DNA from: Aureispira anguillae
GTDB lineage: Bacteria; Bacteroidota; Bacteroidia; Chitinophagales; Saprospiraceae
Direction: 5' to 3'
Assembly (NCBI RefSeq): GCF_026000115.1
Contig: NZ_AP026867.1
Location: forward strand, 1,147,501-1,211,500
DNA length: 64,000 nt
The notes beneath the pieces were generated by a model, which was not told where the DNA came from, ran no database searches, and saw only the letters and a list, made by a program, of their open reading frames with translations. Positions 53,111-60,935 of this stretch are shown here, piece by piece. Position 1 is the stretch's first letter. Every line of letters starts with the position of its first letter. Both the position numbers and the translations under genes were made by a program.

Positions 53111-54355
53111 ATGTCAAATAACAATTCTATTTTTAGTTTTAATCAAATTAATAGCCCTCTTGGCAATTGGCTGGACGAAGTAAAATTTAAGGTAACCGCT
53201 CTCAAAGGCGACTTTGTGCCATTAGGCATTCAGAATATCAAAAATAAAACAGAACAGGCGACCATTCAATTCTTAATTGAGATAGAGGAACAGGCTTTGA
53301 ACCGAATTAGGATAGAGATTCTACATAATGGACAGCTTTATTATCAAGGAGAAATTGTGGATACCAATCGGTTGCAAGTAGGGCAGCACATTTGGGAATG
53401 GGATGGCTTCGATCAAAATGAGATTTTAGATACGGCGATTTTACGTAGCAATGCACTTTCCTTTCGTTTTATAGGATATAAGGGAGGGAGTTCCAAAACG
53501 CTACAACCTAGTCTCAACATCCAACGAAAGAAAAAACAGATACAATGGATGGATTTTAAAATTGATCGTCTACAAGCTCGAATCAACCTTGATCTGAGGG
53601 TAAATCTTGAAGATGGTGGAACGCAGGGGCTCAATAAAGCATCTAATGTGGATAGTTCTAGTATTAGTGTAAATGGAGGTATTGCTCCATTTTCAACCGC
53701 TAGCCGTTCTTATACTGCTTTAATTAATTTGGCGCTTAGAGGGCTTCAGTATCATTATGGGCGCAACAACAACCATCCATCTGGAAAAAATGTTAGGATT
53801 AACAATCAGCCTTATGAATTGATGGTATCGGCAAGCAATACGACTGTCAATAGCATGGAGGGAATTAAACTAATTTATCGTACCAATAAAAAACCTGGTC
53901 GAGCATCCAACCCAGGGACTATTACAGACCCTATTTCTCTACTGGGTAACATTATTACAAATGAGAAGATATTCTATACGGTTGGCTATATAGGTCCTTA
54001 TTCAGGCGGTCCATTGATTGGTAAGTATTGGAACTATATTAGACCTGTTGATGCAGATACTGATTTTCGACATACCATAGCGCATGAAATTGGGCATGAA
54101 GTTCTAAAATCTTTTGGAGGAACGCCTTATTCATATAAACATAAGGGAACCAGTAATATTTTTCAAGGGGATAAAAAAAATCAACCTACACTTCCTAACA
54201 ATGGCGAAGTGGATTTAATGAAATACTATGCCATCAATCCGCCAAGAGGGCAGAGTGAATATAGTATGTATATTGCTTCTTGTCCTAGAGCGATCATAGC
54301 AGAAGATGATGCTTTGGGGCTACTTTGGTGCAGTAAAATGACTTATAAATCATAA
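53111..54355 (+). CDS. Candidate effector 2: SPLGNW-leader zinc metallopeptidase
   Basis: 414 aa, no signal peptide. The leader (residues 6-29: SIFSFNQINSPLGNW, then KVT) matches that of candidate effector 1 without gaps. Residues about 60-125 form a beta domain (RIRIEILHNGQLYYQG, GQHIWEWDGFDQNEILDT), similar in pattern to a module I associate with secreted toxins. The C-terminal part holds HTIAHEIGHE, giving the zincin motif HExxH at His325-Glu326-His329. The third ligand is not certain. The protein is read as a metallopeptidase effector delivered by a non-Sec route. A lipoprotein gene follows 31 bases later. Confidence 0.7.
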   Translation: MSNNNSIFSFNQINSPLGNWLDEVKFKVTALKGDFVPLGIQNIKNKTEQATIQFLIEIEEQALNRIRIEILHNGQLYYQGEIVDTNRLQVGQHIWEWDGFDQNEILDTAILRSNALSFRFIGYKGGSSKTLQPSLNIQRKKKQIQWMDFKIDRLQARINLDLRVNLEDGGTQGLNKASNVDSSSISVNGGIAPFSTASRSYTALINLALRGLQYHYGRNNNHPSGKNVRINNQPYELMVSASNTTVNSMEGIKLIYRTNKKPGRASNPGTITDPISLLGNIITNEKIFYTVGYIGPYSGGPLIGKYWNYIRPVDADTDFRHTIAHEIGHEVLKSFGGTPYSYKHKGTSNIFQGDKKNQPTLPNNGEVDLMKYYAINPPRGQSEYSMYIASCPRAIIAEDDALGLLWCSKMTYKS

Positions 54356-54386
54356 TGCCTATTTTTCTATCTGTTCAGTATCTATT

Positions 54387-54806
54387 ATGAAATCAATACT
54401 CCTTTTTATTAGTTTTTGTCTATTCTTGTTAAGTAGCTGTCGTTCTTATCATACCCAAACCTATCAACTTCATTTAGAAGTATATGATGCAAAAACAAAA
54501 GCAAATTTACAGCACGTATCTATTGGTTACTACCATAAGGGCAAAGAGCAGCAGGTGACTTACAAAATACAAGATCATACGGATCAGCAGGGAAAAGTCA
54601 TCGTAGCGGCTCAGCAAGTCAGCCCCAAACAAAAAAGCTATCCTCCTAGGGTACCCGATTTTTGGAATATGCCTACTGTTTTGCATAAAGAAGGCTATGC
54701 ACCTTATTATATTCAAATAGATAGTAGCTTTTTAGCACAGATAGCTGCCCAAGATCCTAAGAAAACTATTTATATGGATTCTATTTTTTTGAAACCATTA
54801 GAATAA
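54387..54806 (+). CDS. Lipoprotein next to candidate effector 2 (possible immunity protein)
   Basis: 139 aa with a lipoprotein signal (MKSILLFISFCLFLLSSC, lipobox LSSC, Cys18). The mature domain starts YQLHLEVYDAKTKANLQHVS, a strand pair resembling carboxypeptidase-regulatory/Ig-like folds seen in many Bacteroidota surface lipoproteins (VSIGYYHKGKEQQVTYK, then DQQGKVIVAAQ). It lies 31 bases after the metallopeptidase gene on the same strand. By analogy with effector/immunity pairs it may block that peptidase in the periplasm; this is unproven. A dispersed repeat end begins 20 bases after its stop. Confidence 0.68.
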   Translation: MKSILLFISFCLFLLSSCRSYHTQTYQLHLEVYDAKTKANLQHVSIGYYHKGKEQQVTYKIQDHTDQQGKVIVAAQQVSPKQKSYPPRVPDFWNMPTVLHKEGYAPYYIQIDSSFLAQIAAQDPKKTIYMDSIFLKPLE

Positions 54807-54826
54807 TTCTGGAGGTATTGTAGAAT

Positions 54827-54920
54827 AATACTCCGTTGATTAGCTTGTTACACTCGGGTGATATTTTTTTTAATTATTAAGTAACTAGGATTTTAAATGG
54901 TGAAAGTGCATCATTTTGAT
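54827..54920. repeat. Repeat element segment after the effector block
   Basis: Begins AATACTCCGTT (54827-54837). Bases 54898-54920 match 63052-63074 with one mismatch (core TGCATCATTTTGAT). It lies between the last lipoprotein gene and the convergent RetSat-like gene. Confidence 0.6.
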
Positions 54921-54936
54921 TAACACCACATGCACC

Positions 54937-56523
54937 TTATTCCATTAACTCTTTGGCAATATTTTTACCTGTAATGGTAGATGCAGTCAACAACCCTGCA
55001 AACGCAGCTCCCCCAATTCCTGCAGTAGTGATGTCTTGCCCTGTTAAATAGAAATTTTTAATTGGTGTTTTGGGGCGTAAGAATTTTTGTTCAAAACGCT
55101 CAGGGCTATGTTCCAAGCCATACAATTCGCCTTTTTCGTAATTGACAAAATGTTTAGTGCTTAGTGCGCTAGATAGTTCATAATAAGCTACTTTTCCCTT
55201 TAGCTGGGGCTCTTTTTGGTACAAAATTTCCAAAAGTCGTTGTGCAAAGGTTTCTTTTAGTGCCTCGTACGCTTCGCCTCGTTTTTTCCAGCGTTTGCCA
55301 TCCCATTGTGCAAAAGTTTCATACGGAATCAAGGTAATAATATCAATGGTACTTTTACCAGGATAGCGATTTGACCAATCTGGATCTTTGGCCGCAGGAA
55401 AAGAGATGTAAACCACTGGAAAGGGCTGTGTTTGGTCTTTAAGGTATCGGTCAATACACTCATCATGACTTAATTGCTCTGGATAAATCCAATAATTGGC
55501 TTTGGGGAGTGCTAATTCGTCTGGGTTGCCGTCCAAGCCAATATAGAGGCAGGCATGAGCTACCGAATGTTTTACTTTTTTGAGTTGCAGATCCAATTGA
55601 TGTTGTTGAACACTAGCTTTAGGTAATAAGGATTTATAAGTGGTGAACAAGCCAGCATTGCTAATAATATGTTTCGCTCGAAATACTTTGCCGTCTTTCA
55701 TTCTAACACCAACAGCAGTGTTCTTTTCTACGAGCACCTCTTCAACTTCTGCACTAATGAGGATGGTAGAACCTAAGCGAGCCAATACGGGTGCAATGGT
55801 AGCGACAATTTGAGAAGAACCGCCAATGGGGAAAAATCCCCCTGAGAAATAATGACGAACCAAGGATGCATGCATCGCAAAACTACTTTGTTTGGGCGCT
55901 AATCCGTAGTCGCCATACTGCCCTGTAAGCACCTTAATCAGTCTTTTGTTTTGGGTCAAGCTGCTTAACACCTCATGGGTGGTCTGTCTAGAATATTTGA
56001 GGTAAGGCTTACGCAAAAAGCCCCCTACTAGTTTGCTCCAAAGGGGAGACAAGGTTTTTTCTACAAAGAAATTTTTGCTGGTGGCACTTACCTTAAAAAT
56101 TAAAGCAACATAAGCACGGATAGCTTGTTCTTCTTCTGGAAAATAAGCAATCATTTGTTCGGTCCAATTTCCTACCCCTTTGACATAATCATAGGTCTGA
56201 TCTCCAATAACAATTCGATCATAAACGGCTCCCATATCAGCCCATTTTAGTGCTCCATCAGTGAGGTAATCAAATATTTTTTTCAGAATGCTAGTTTCTT
56301 TCTCCATGCTGCCTACATAGTGAATTCCCACATCCCATTCGTAACCTTTTCGCTTGAAAATATGTGTAAAACCACCTGCGGTATAGTGGCGTTCTAGTAC
56401 CAGTACTTTTTGCCCTTTTTTTGCTAACATAACAGCAGCCGTTAGGCTACCAATTCCTGAGCCAATAATAATGGTATCATAAGAAGCTGCCAGTTGATGT
56501 TTTTTTTTGTAGGATTGGACCAT
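54937..56523 (-). CDS. FAD-dependent oxidoreductase, RetSat (all-trans-retinol 13,14-reductase)-like
   Basis: 528 aa, phytoene-desaturase/RetSat superfamily. The dinucleotide-binding motif is IIIGSGIGSLTAA (18-30) with ERHYTAGG closing the first Rossmann unit. DVGIHYVGSM (about 65-74) is typical of RetSat rather than bacterial CrtI. The C-terminal NFYLTGQDITTAGIGGAAFAG is the FAD-binding end of the family. Animal RetSat saturates retinol; bacterial members act on carotenoids or other polyenes, and the substrate here is open. No carotenoid cluster is present nearby. Confidence 0.88.
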   Translation of the reverse strand: MVQSYKKKHQLAASYDTIIIGSGIGSLTAAVMLAKKGQKVLVLERHYTAGGFTHIFKRKGYEWDVGIHYVGSMEKETSILKKIFDYLTDGALKWADMGAVYDRIVIGDQTYDYVKGVGNWTEQMIAYFPEEEQAIRAYVALIFKVSATSKNFFVEKTLSPLWSKLVGGFLRKPYLKYSRQTTHEVLSSLTQNKRLIKVLTGQYGDYGLAPKQSSFAMHASLVRHYFSGGFFPIGGSSQIVATIAPVLARLGSTILISAEVEEVLVEKNTAVGVRMKDGKVFRAKHIISNAGLFTTYKSLLPKASVQQHQLDLQLKKVKHSVAHACLYIGLDGNPDELALPKANYWIYPEQLSHDECIDRYLKDQTQPFPVVYISFPAAKDPDWSNRYPGKSTIDIITLIPYETFAQWDGKRWKKRGEAYEALKETFAQRLLEILYQKEPQLKGKVAYYELSSALSTKHFVNYEKGELYGLEHSPERFEQKFLRPKTPIKNFYLTGQDITTAGIGGAAFAGLLTASTITGKNIAKELME

Positions 56524-56715
56524 TGGTACTTGTATTGTGTAGGATTAAATGTAAAATAGAGCGATTATACAAGATAGCGAATTGGATCAAGAGTAAAAAG
56601 GATAATGTTATTAATTTAATAGACCGTTGATTTTTTACGAAAAAAGCAAAGAGGTTTCTTTTATTTAATTGATTATCAGTGTAGTAGTGTGGTTTTTCTT
56701 GTTCAGGGTGCGTAC

Positions 56716-57093
56716 TTAGGTCTTTTCTTCAATGGTTTGGTGCATGATTTTTTGGCGATGTTTTACTCCCCAATTGTAAAGTTCATAAATAATATCTTGG
56801 CAAGTTTCGCCATAATCTGTAATGGCATAAATAACGGTTACTGGACGAGTATCAAGAACTGTTCTAGTAATTAATTGATTCATTTCTAGATCTTTTAGTT
56901 CCTTAGAGAGCATTTTGGGAGTAATCCCATCTATGGTTCGTTGTAAATCTTTAAAGCCCATCTCCCTAAAATGAATTAGAGCACCTATGATTGGAATTTT
57001 CCATTTTCCACTAAAAATGTCTAAAGCATCACGTACAGCTAGTATTTTCTTGCTACAATCCTTTATGGATTGGTTGTTTTTTTTTGTCTTCAT
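56716..57093 (-). CDS. HxlR family transcriptional regulator
   Basis: 125 aa. The winged-helix core is ALDIFSGKWKIPIIGALIHF, GFKDLQRTIDGITPKMLSKE, then LKDLEMNQLITR and YAITDYGE, all characteristic of HxlR proteins, which often sense aldehydes or redox stress. The initial Cys common in this family is present in KDCSKKIL. The gene is divergent from the two haloalkane dehalogenase genes, with a 110-bp shared control region containing its own promoter and a 14/16 palindrome. It therefore probably controls those enzymes and itself. Confidence 0.9.
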   Translation of the reverse strand: MKTKKNNQSIKDCSKKILAVRDALDIFSGKWKIPIIGALIHFREMGFKDLQRTIDGITPKMLSKELKDLEMNQLITRTVLDTRPVTVIYAITDYGETCQDIIYELYNWGVKHRQKIMHQTIEEKT

Positions 57094-57102
57094 AATTTGG
57101 TG

Positions 57103-57118
57103 GTATACTTAAGGATAC
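57103..57118. promoter_or_regulatory. Candidate HxlR operator
   Basis: GTATACTTAAGGATAC reads the same on both strands at 14 of 16 positions, centred on CTTAAG. It lies between the regulator's start codon (57093) and its promoter, in the region shared with the divergent dehalogenase genes. Confidence 0.55.
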
Positions 57119-57142
57119 TACTATATTTTGTATATCTACTTT

Positions 57143-57173
57143 CAAAAATAAATTATTTGAAATACATTTACAA
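57143..57173 (-). promoter_or_regulatory. Promoter of the hxlR-type gene
   Basis: On the minus strand, TTG (57173-57171), a 20-base spacer and TATTTTTG (57150-57143) fit the Bacteroidota consensus. The start codon is about 50 bases after the -7 box. Confidence 0.6.
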
Positions 57174-57203
57174 ATATAATTGACAAACTTTTAAATTATT
57201 AAG

Positions 57204-58181
57204 ATGATGAAAACAGATAAAAATATACTCCGAACACCAGAAATAGCATTTGCCAATCTTCCAGATTATCCCTTTGAATCTCATTATATGGAAGTAAATG
57301 GTTTGCGAATGCATTATCTTGATGAAGGAAAGAAAGAAAGCAAAGTGCTCTTTTTATTTCACGGACAACCTTCTTGGAGTTACTTGTACAGGCATATGAT
57401 TCCAATTTTTGTACGGGCAGGCTATCGTGTGATTGCACCAGATTTAATCGGTTTTGGCAAATCAGACAAACCGACTAATTTAGCGGCTCATTCTTATCAG
57501 GCTCATGTAGATTGGATGTCCATTTTTGTTGAAAAGTTAGGAATAAAAAATGCAGCAGCATTTATGCAAGACTGGGGAGGAATGATAGGGCTTAGAGTAT
57601 TGGCAAGGAAACCAGATTGGCTTTCTCGGCTTGTGGTTGCCAATACAGCTATGGCAGAAACCAAAGGTGTAGCAAAGTGGTTAATTCCTTCTGTGCTAAA
57701 AATATTGAGATTTTTAGCGGGGAAGGCAACCGTTGAAGATTTGGCTAAAAAACAGTCTTATGGAAATTGGGCGGCTTATTTCCAGCATTCTAAGGTTTTG
57801 GAGATTGGAGAAATTATGCAAATTTTGACCGAGAAGCAATTGACAGCAGGAGAGATGGCTGCTTATCAAGCGCCTTTTCCTGACGATAGGTATTATGCAG
57901 GACCAAGAGTAATGCCCCAAATTGTAGCCACTCAAGCAGATGAAAGTTATCAAGCTTGGCAAGCACTTAAAGAATGGAAACATCCTGCTTTAACTTTATT
58001 TAGTGATAAAGATCCCTTTTTAGCAGGGCAAGGTTATGACAAATTGTTCCAAACTAATTTGGAAGGCGCTAAAGGACAACCTCATATCACCATTACTGAT
58101 GCTTCTCATTTTTTGCAGGAGGATAAAAGTAAGGAAATTGCAGACAAAATTGCAAACTGGTTAGCACAAACAAATTATTAG
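57204..58181 (+). CDS. Haloalkane dehalogenase, DhlA-like (subfamily I)
   Basis: 325 aa alpha/beta hydrolase. HGQPSWSYLYRHMIPIF (53-69) corresponds to HGEPTWSYLYR of DhlA. The nucleophile is Asp123 in MQDWGGM, followed by halide-binding Trp124. The later acid is in LFSDKDPFLAG and the base in DASHFLQED. The enzyme would replace a halogen by hydroxyl in short halogenated alkanes. The natural substrate cannot be deduced, and relatives include other hydrolases with this layout. It is the first of a two-gene unit whose second member is a dehalogenase of a different subfamily, and is divergent from an HxlR regulator. The second ATG (57207) is also possible as start. Confidence 0.86.
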   Translation: MMKTDKNILRTPEIAFANLPDYPFESHYMEVNGLRMHYLDEGKKESKVLFLFHGQPSWSYLYRHMIPIFVRAGYRVIAPDLIGFGKSDKPTNLAAHSYQAHVDWMSIFVEKLGIKNAAAFMQDWGGMIGLRVLARKPDWLSRLVVANTAMAETKGVAKWLIPSVLKILRFLAGKATVEDLAKKQSYGNWAAYFQHSKVLEIGEIMQILTEKQLTAGEMAAYQAPFPDDRYYAGPRVMPQIVATQADESYQAWQALKEWKHPALTLFSDKDPFLAGQGYDKLFQTNLEGAKGQPHITITDASHFLQEDKSKEIADKIANWLAQTNY

Positions 58182-58183
58182 CT

Positions 58184-59062
58184 ATGAAACAAGAAATATC
58201 CGCAGAATTTCCGTTTGAATCAATGTATTTGAAAGTTAAAAACAGCAAAATACATTACATTGATGAGGGAGAAGGAGATCCCATTTTATTTTTGCATGGT
58301 AATCCAACCTCTTCTTATATTTGGAGAAATATCATTCCATATCTTTCAAAAAATGCTAGATGCATTGCACCAGATTTAATTGGATTTGGGAAGTCAGATC
58401 AACCCGATATTGATTATGGATTTACAGAGGTCTATGCTTATTTGGAAGCTTTTATTGATAAAATGCAGCTCAAAAACATAACCATTGTTGTGCAAGATTG
58501 GGGATCTGGTCTTGGTTTCCATTATGCCAATACTCATCGAAATAATATCAAAGGCATTGCTTTTATGGAGGCGATGTACAAACAAAAGGAGTGGAATGAA
58601 CTGTCATTGGGGGGAAAGTTAGCTATGAAGGTGCTGCGTTCTAGGTTTTCAAGTTGGTTACTGTTGGGGCTTGGGAATATGTTTGTAAAAAATATGTTGC
58701 CAAATTGGGTAGAACGAGGTTTGTCGGCGAAAGCATTGGATACATATATGCAACCATTTAAAACCTTAAAAAGTCGAAAACCAGTTTATGTATTTCCAAG
58801 AGATGTGCCTTTAAAAGGTCGCCCTCTGCATACGGCAAAAGCAGTAGATGCTTATCATCAATGGTTAAAAGAAACCTCAATCCCAAAAATTTGTTTTTAT
58901 GCCAAGCCAGGCATGTTGATTCCAATTGAAGAGGTGGATTGGATTCGATCTAATTTCCCAAATATTACGATGATCCCACTTGGGAAGGGAAGCCATTTTG
59001 TTCAAGAAGATTATCCAGATCTTATTGGAAGTGAACTAAAAAAATGGTACCAAACCATCTAA
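58184..59062 (+). CDS. Haloalkane dehalogenase, DhaA/LinB-like (subfamily II)
   Basis: 292 aa. Catalytic set of subfamily II: Asn40 in HGNPTSSYIWR, nucleophile Asp105 with Trp106 in QDWGSGLGFHYA, acid Glu129 in AFMEAM, and the base His in GSHFVQEDYP. These positions match DhaA (Asn41, Asp106, Trp107, Glu130) offset by one. It begins two bases after the preceding gene's stop, so they are translated from one message. The acid comes after strand six here but later in its neighbour, the defining difference between the subfamilies. The natural substrate is unknown. Confidence 0.9.
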   Translation: MKQEISAEFPFESMYLKVKNSKIHYIDEGEGDPILFLHGNPTSSYIWRNIIPYLSKNARCIAPDLIGFGKSDQPDIDYGFTEVYAYLEAFIDKMQLKNITIVVQDWGSGLGFHYANTHRNNIKGIAFMEAMYKQKEWNELSLGGKLAMKVLRSRFSSWLLLGLGNMFVKNMLPNWVERGLSAKALDTYMQPFKTLKSRKPVYVFPRDVPLKGRPLHTAKAVDAYHQWLKETSIPKICFYAKPGMLIPIEEVDWIRSNFPNITMIPLGKGSHFVQEDYPDLIGSELKKWYQTI

Positions 59063-59249
59063 AATCAGAGCGTTTATTTTTCTAAAGGCGAGCGAATAGG
59101 AATTTTATTGATTTAGCTTTCAGGTTATGTTGTGCTAAACATCAATAATTTATAGAATTCTTATGTTTTGATTTAAATTTTCGCTGATGTTGCTTTAGAA
59201 AAAACTCTGCTTGTTGCTGGAATAAACTAAAAGAGCTGTAGCCCTACTT

Positions 59250-59410
59250 TATGAGCCATGAGTAGGAGATTTTAAAGAAAAAAAATTAGTATAGGACAAA
59301 ACCTGCTTGCTGGCTCATGAGCAAAGCGAACTATAAGTATGAACGAAGTGAACGATGTAAGCTTGTAGCCAAAGCTACAAAGGCAAAGCCCGCTCATGAG
59401 GAGCGAATGG
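59250..59410. repeat. Repeat modules in the 500-bp gap after the dehalogenases
   Basis: CTCATGAGCAAAGCGAACTA at 59314-59333 is identical to 63000-63019. Nearby are GAACGAAGTGAAC, GTAGCCAAAGCTAC and a second GCTCATGAG. No gene is seen in 59063-59562; the remaining bases are AT-rich. Confidence 0.65.
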
Positions 59411-59562
59411 TTAATTGATTGGAATTGAATGGGTTAAGAGGGTGTTAGATCGATGTACGTTTTAAATTTAGACTCTATTAGGCTGTTATAGGGCCTAAAT
59501 TTAAACAGTACTTTATAAGTGTTTTGTCTTGTACATAGCAAAACAATATTAATTATAAGATT

Positions 59563-60207
59563 ATGAACAAGAATATTATTATTATCGGAATGGGTGAAAA
59601 TTTGAGCTTAGGTATTGCTGAAAAATTTGGTAAGGAGGGGTTTGCGATAGGGATGATTAGTCGAACGGCTGAAAAACTAAAAACGCTTCAAGATCATTTG
59701 GCTCAGTTAGGGATTCGATCAGAATTTGAAGTAGCAGATGTTTCTAATTCTCGTCAAATGCTAGATGCTTTAGCCAAGCTTCAATCAAAGATGGGAGTCA
59801 TAACAATATTGCAATACAATGCAGTAGATTTTAGGACGGGGCATATTTTATCAGAAACGATAGAAACGTTGACGAATGGTTTTAAAATAAGTGTTGCAAA
59901 TGCTTTGATGGCAACGCAATTTTTGCTGACAGATTTGAAATCGAGTAAGGGGGCAATTTTATTAACTGGAGGGATGGCAAGCCATTACCCTAACCCAGAG
60001 GTCGCATCGGCTTCTTTAGGCAAGGCGGGGCTAAAAAGTTTGGCAAGCCAACTTCATCAAGTGCTAAAGAAAGATGGGGTTTATGTCGGACTTTTGACGA
60101 TAAGTGGTTGGATACAGGCTATGGATGAAAAGTATTCGCCTAAACGATTGGCGGAGGAATTTTGGACAATGTACCAGGATAAAAACCAAGCAGAAGTCTT
60201 GTATTAA
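59563..60207 (+). CDS. Short-chain dehydrogenase-like protein, catalytic Tyr missing
   Basis: 214 aa with an SDR Rossmann start (IIIIGMGENLSLGIAEKF, then ISRTAEKLKTLQ and VADVSN). The usual GxxxGxG is altered to GMGENLSLG. At the active site, where YxxxK is expected, the sequence reads ASASLGKAGL: Lys is kept but the Tyr position is Ala. The preceding serine region is LLTGGMASHYPNPEV. It is therefore probably either a nucleotide-binding protein without SDR oxidoreductase activity or an enzyme with a changed mechanism. It stands alone between repeat regions. Confidence 0.78.
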   Translation: MNKNIIIIGMGENLSLGIAEKFGKEGFAIGMISRTAEKLKTLQDHLAQLGIRSEFEVADVSNSRQMLDALAKLQSKMGVITILQYNAVDFRTGHILSETIETLTNGFKISVANALMATQFLLTDLKSSKGAILLTGGMASHYPNPEVASASLGKAGLKSLASQLHQVLKKDGVYVGLLTISGWIQAMDEKYSPKRLAEEFWTMYQDKNQAEVLY

Positions 60208-60237
60208 AAGAAAGAATATTTTAAGGGTCAATATGTT

Positions 60238-60288
60238 AATTGCTCCGCTAATTTTTTATGTTTTTTGATGAAAAATTAGTGGAGTATT
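60238..60288. repeat. Inverted-repeat element, CTCCGCTAATTTTT type
   Basis: CTCCGCTAATTTTT (from 60243) pairs with AAAAATTAGTGGAG (60271-60284) with one G-T pair. Its ends AATTGCTCCG and GGAGTATT follow the dispersed-family pattern. It sits after the SDR gene and may work as a terminator. Confidence 0.65.
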
Positions 60289-60449
60289 ATATGTTTATAG
60301 CCTGTTCTTTATCTCTTTTGCTTATATAAACATATTGGCTAAAATTGCAAGTATTCGTTACTTACTTAAAATCGAATAACACAACAAAAAAAATAACTTT
60401 GGGTGTAATATTTTTTAATCTTAGCCACTAAACAAGAAAAATAATACTT

Positions 60450-60935
60450 GTGAGTAGCAATTTTTATACCTTATACATCGACCCTTATTCGGCAATTATT
60501 ATAAAAATATGTCGAACGTACACCAATACCCAAGAAGATTTTGAGGACTATTACCAAGAAGTCTGTCTACAAATTTGGCGCAGTAGAGCAAATTTTAAAC
60601 AGCAATCTGAATGGTCAACTTGGATTTACCGAATTTCTTTGAATGTCTGTTTGACCTTATTTAAGAAAGACAAAAAGAATAAAACTTCTGTTGCTACATT
60701 ACCGATTCCTACCGAAATAGATGAAGAACCGACTTATTCTGATGAAGCACTCAATCAATTAAATCGGGCCATCAAACAACTATCAGAGATAGACCGAGCA
60801 GTAATATTGCTTTATTTGGAGGGAAAGGCATACAAAGAAATTGCAGAGATTCTTAGTACAAATACCAATAATATTGGGGTTCGAATTCAACGAATCAAAA
60901 AGAGACTAAAAAAAATATTAACCAATGAACGATAG
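60450..60935 (+). CDS. ECF-type RNA polymerase sigma factor
   Basis: 161 aa from a GTG at 60450; the preceding codons carry no ATG. Region 2 contains DFEDYYQEVCLQIWRSRANF and WIYRISLNVCLTLFKK; region 4 contains LSEIDRAVILLYLEGKAYKEIAEIL, then IGVRIQRIKKRLKKIL. This is the two-domain layout of ECF (group IV) sigma factors. The next gene starts inside its last codons (11-base overlap) and encodes a two-helix membrane protein, suggesting a sigma/anti-sigma pair. A TAACTTTG -7-like word lies 49 bases upstream without a clear -33 box. Confidence 0.9.
   Translation: MSSNFYTLYIDPYSAIIIKICRTYTNTQEDFEDYYQEVCLQIWRSRANFKQQSEWSTWIYRISLNVCLTLFKKDKKNKTSVATLPIPTEIDEEPTYSDEALNQLNRAIKQLSEIDRAVILLYLEGKAYKEIAEILSTNTNNIGVRIQRIKKRLKKILTNER

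Noticed and set aside
47372-54806. A complete contractile injection system or T6SS
   Set aside because: No sheath, tube, baseplate, spike or AAA unfoldase gene is present in the window, so only the possible cargo part is seen.
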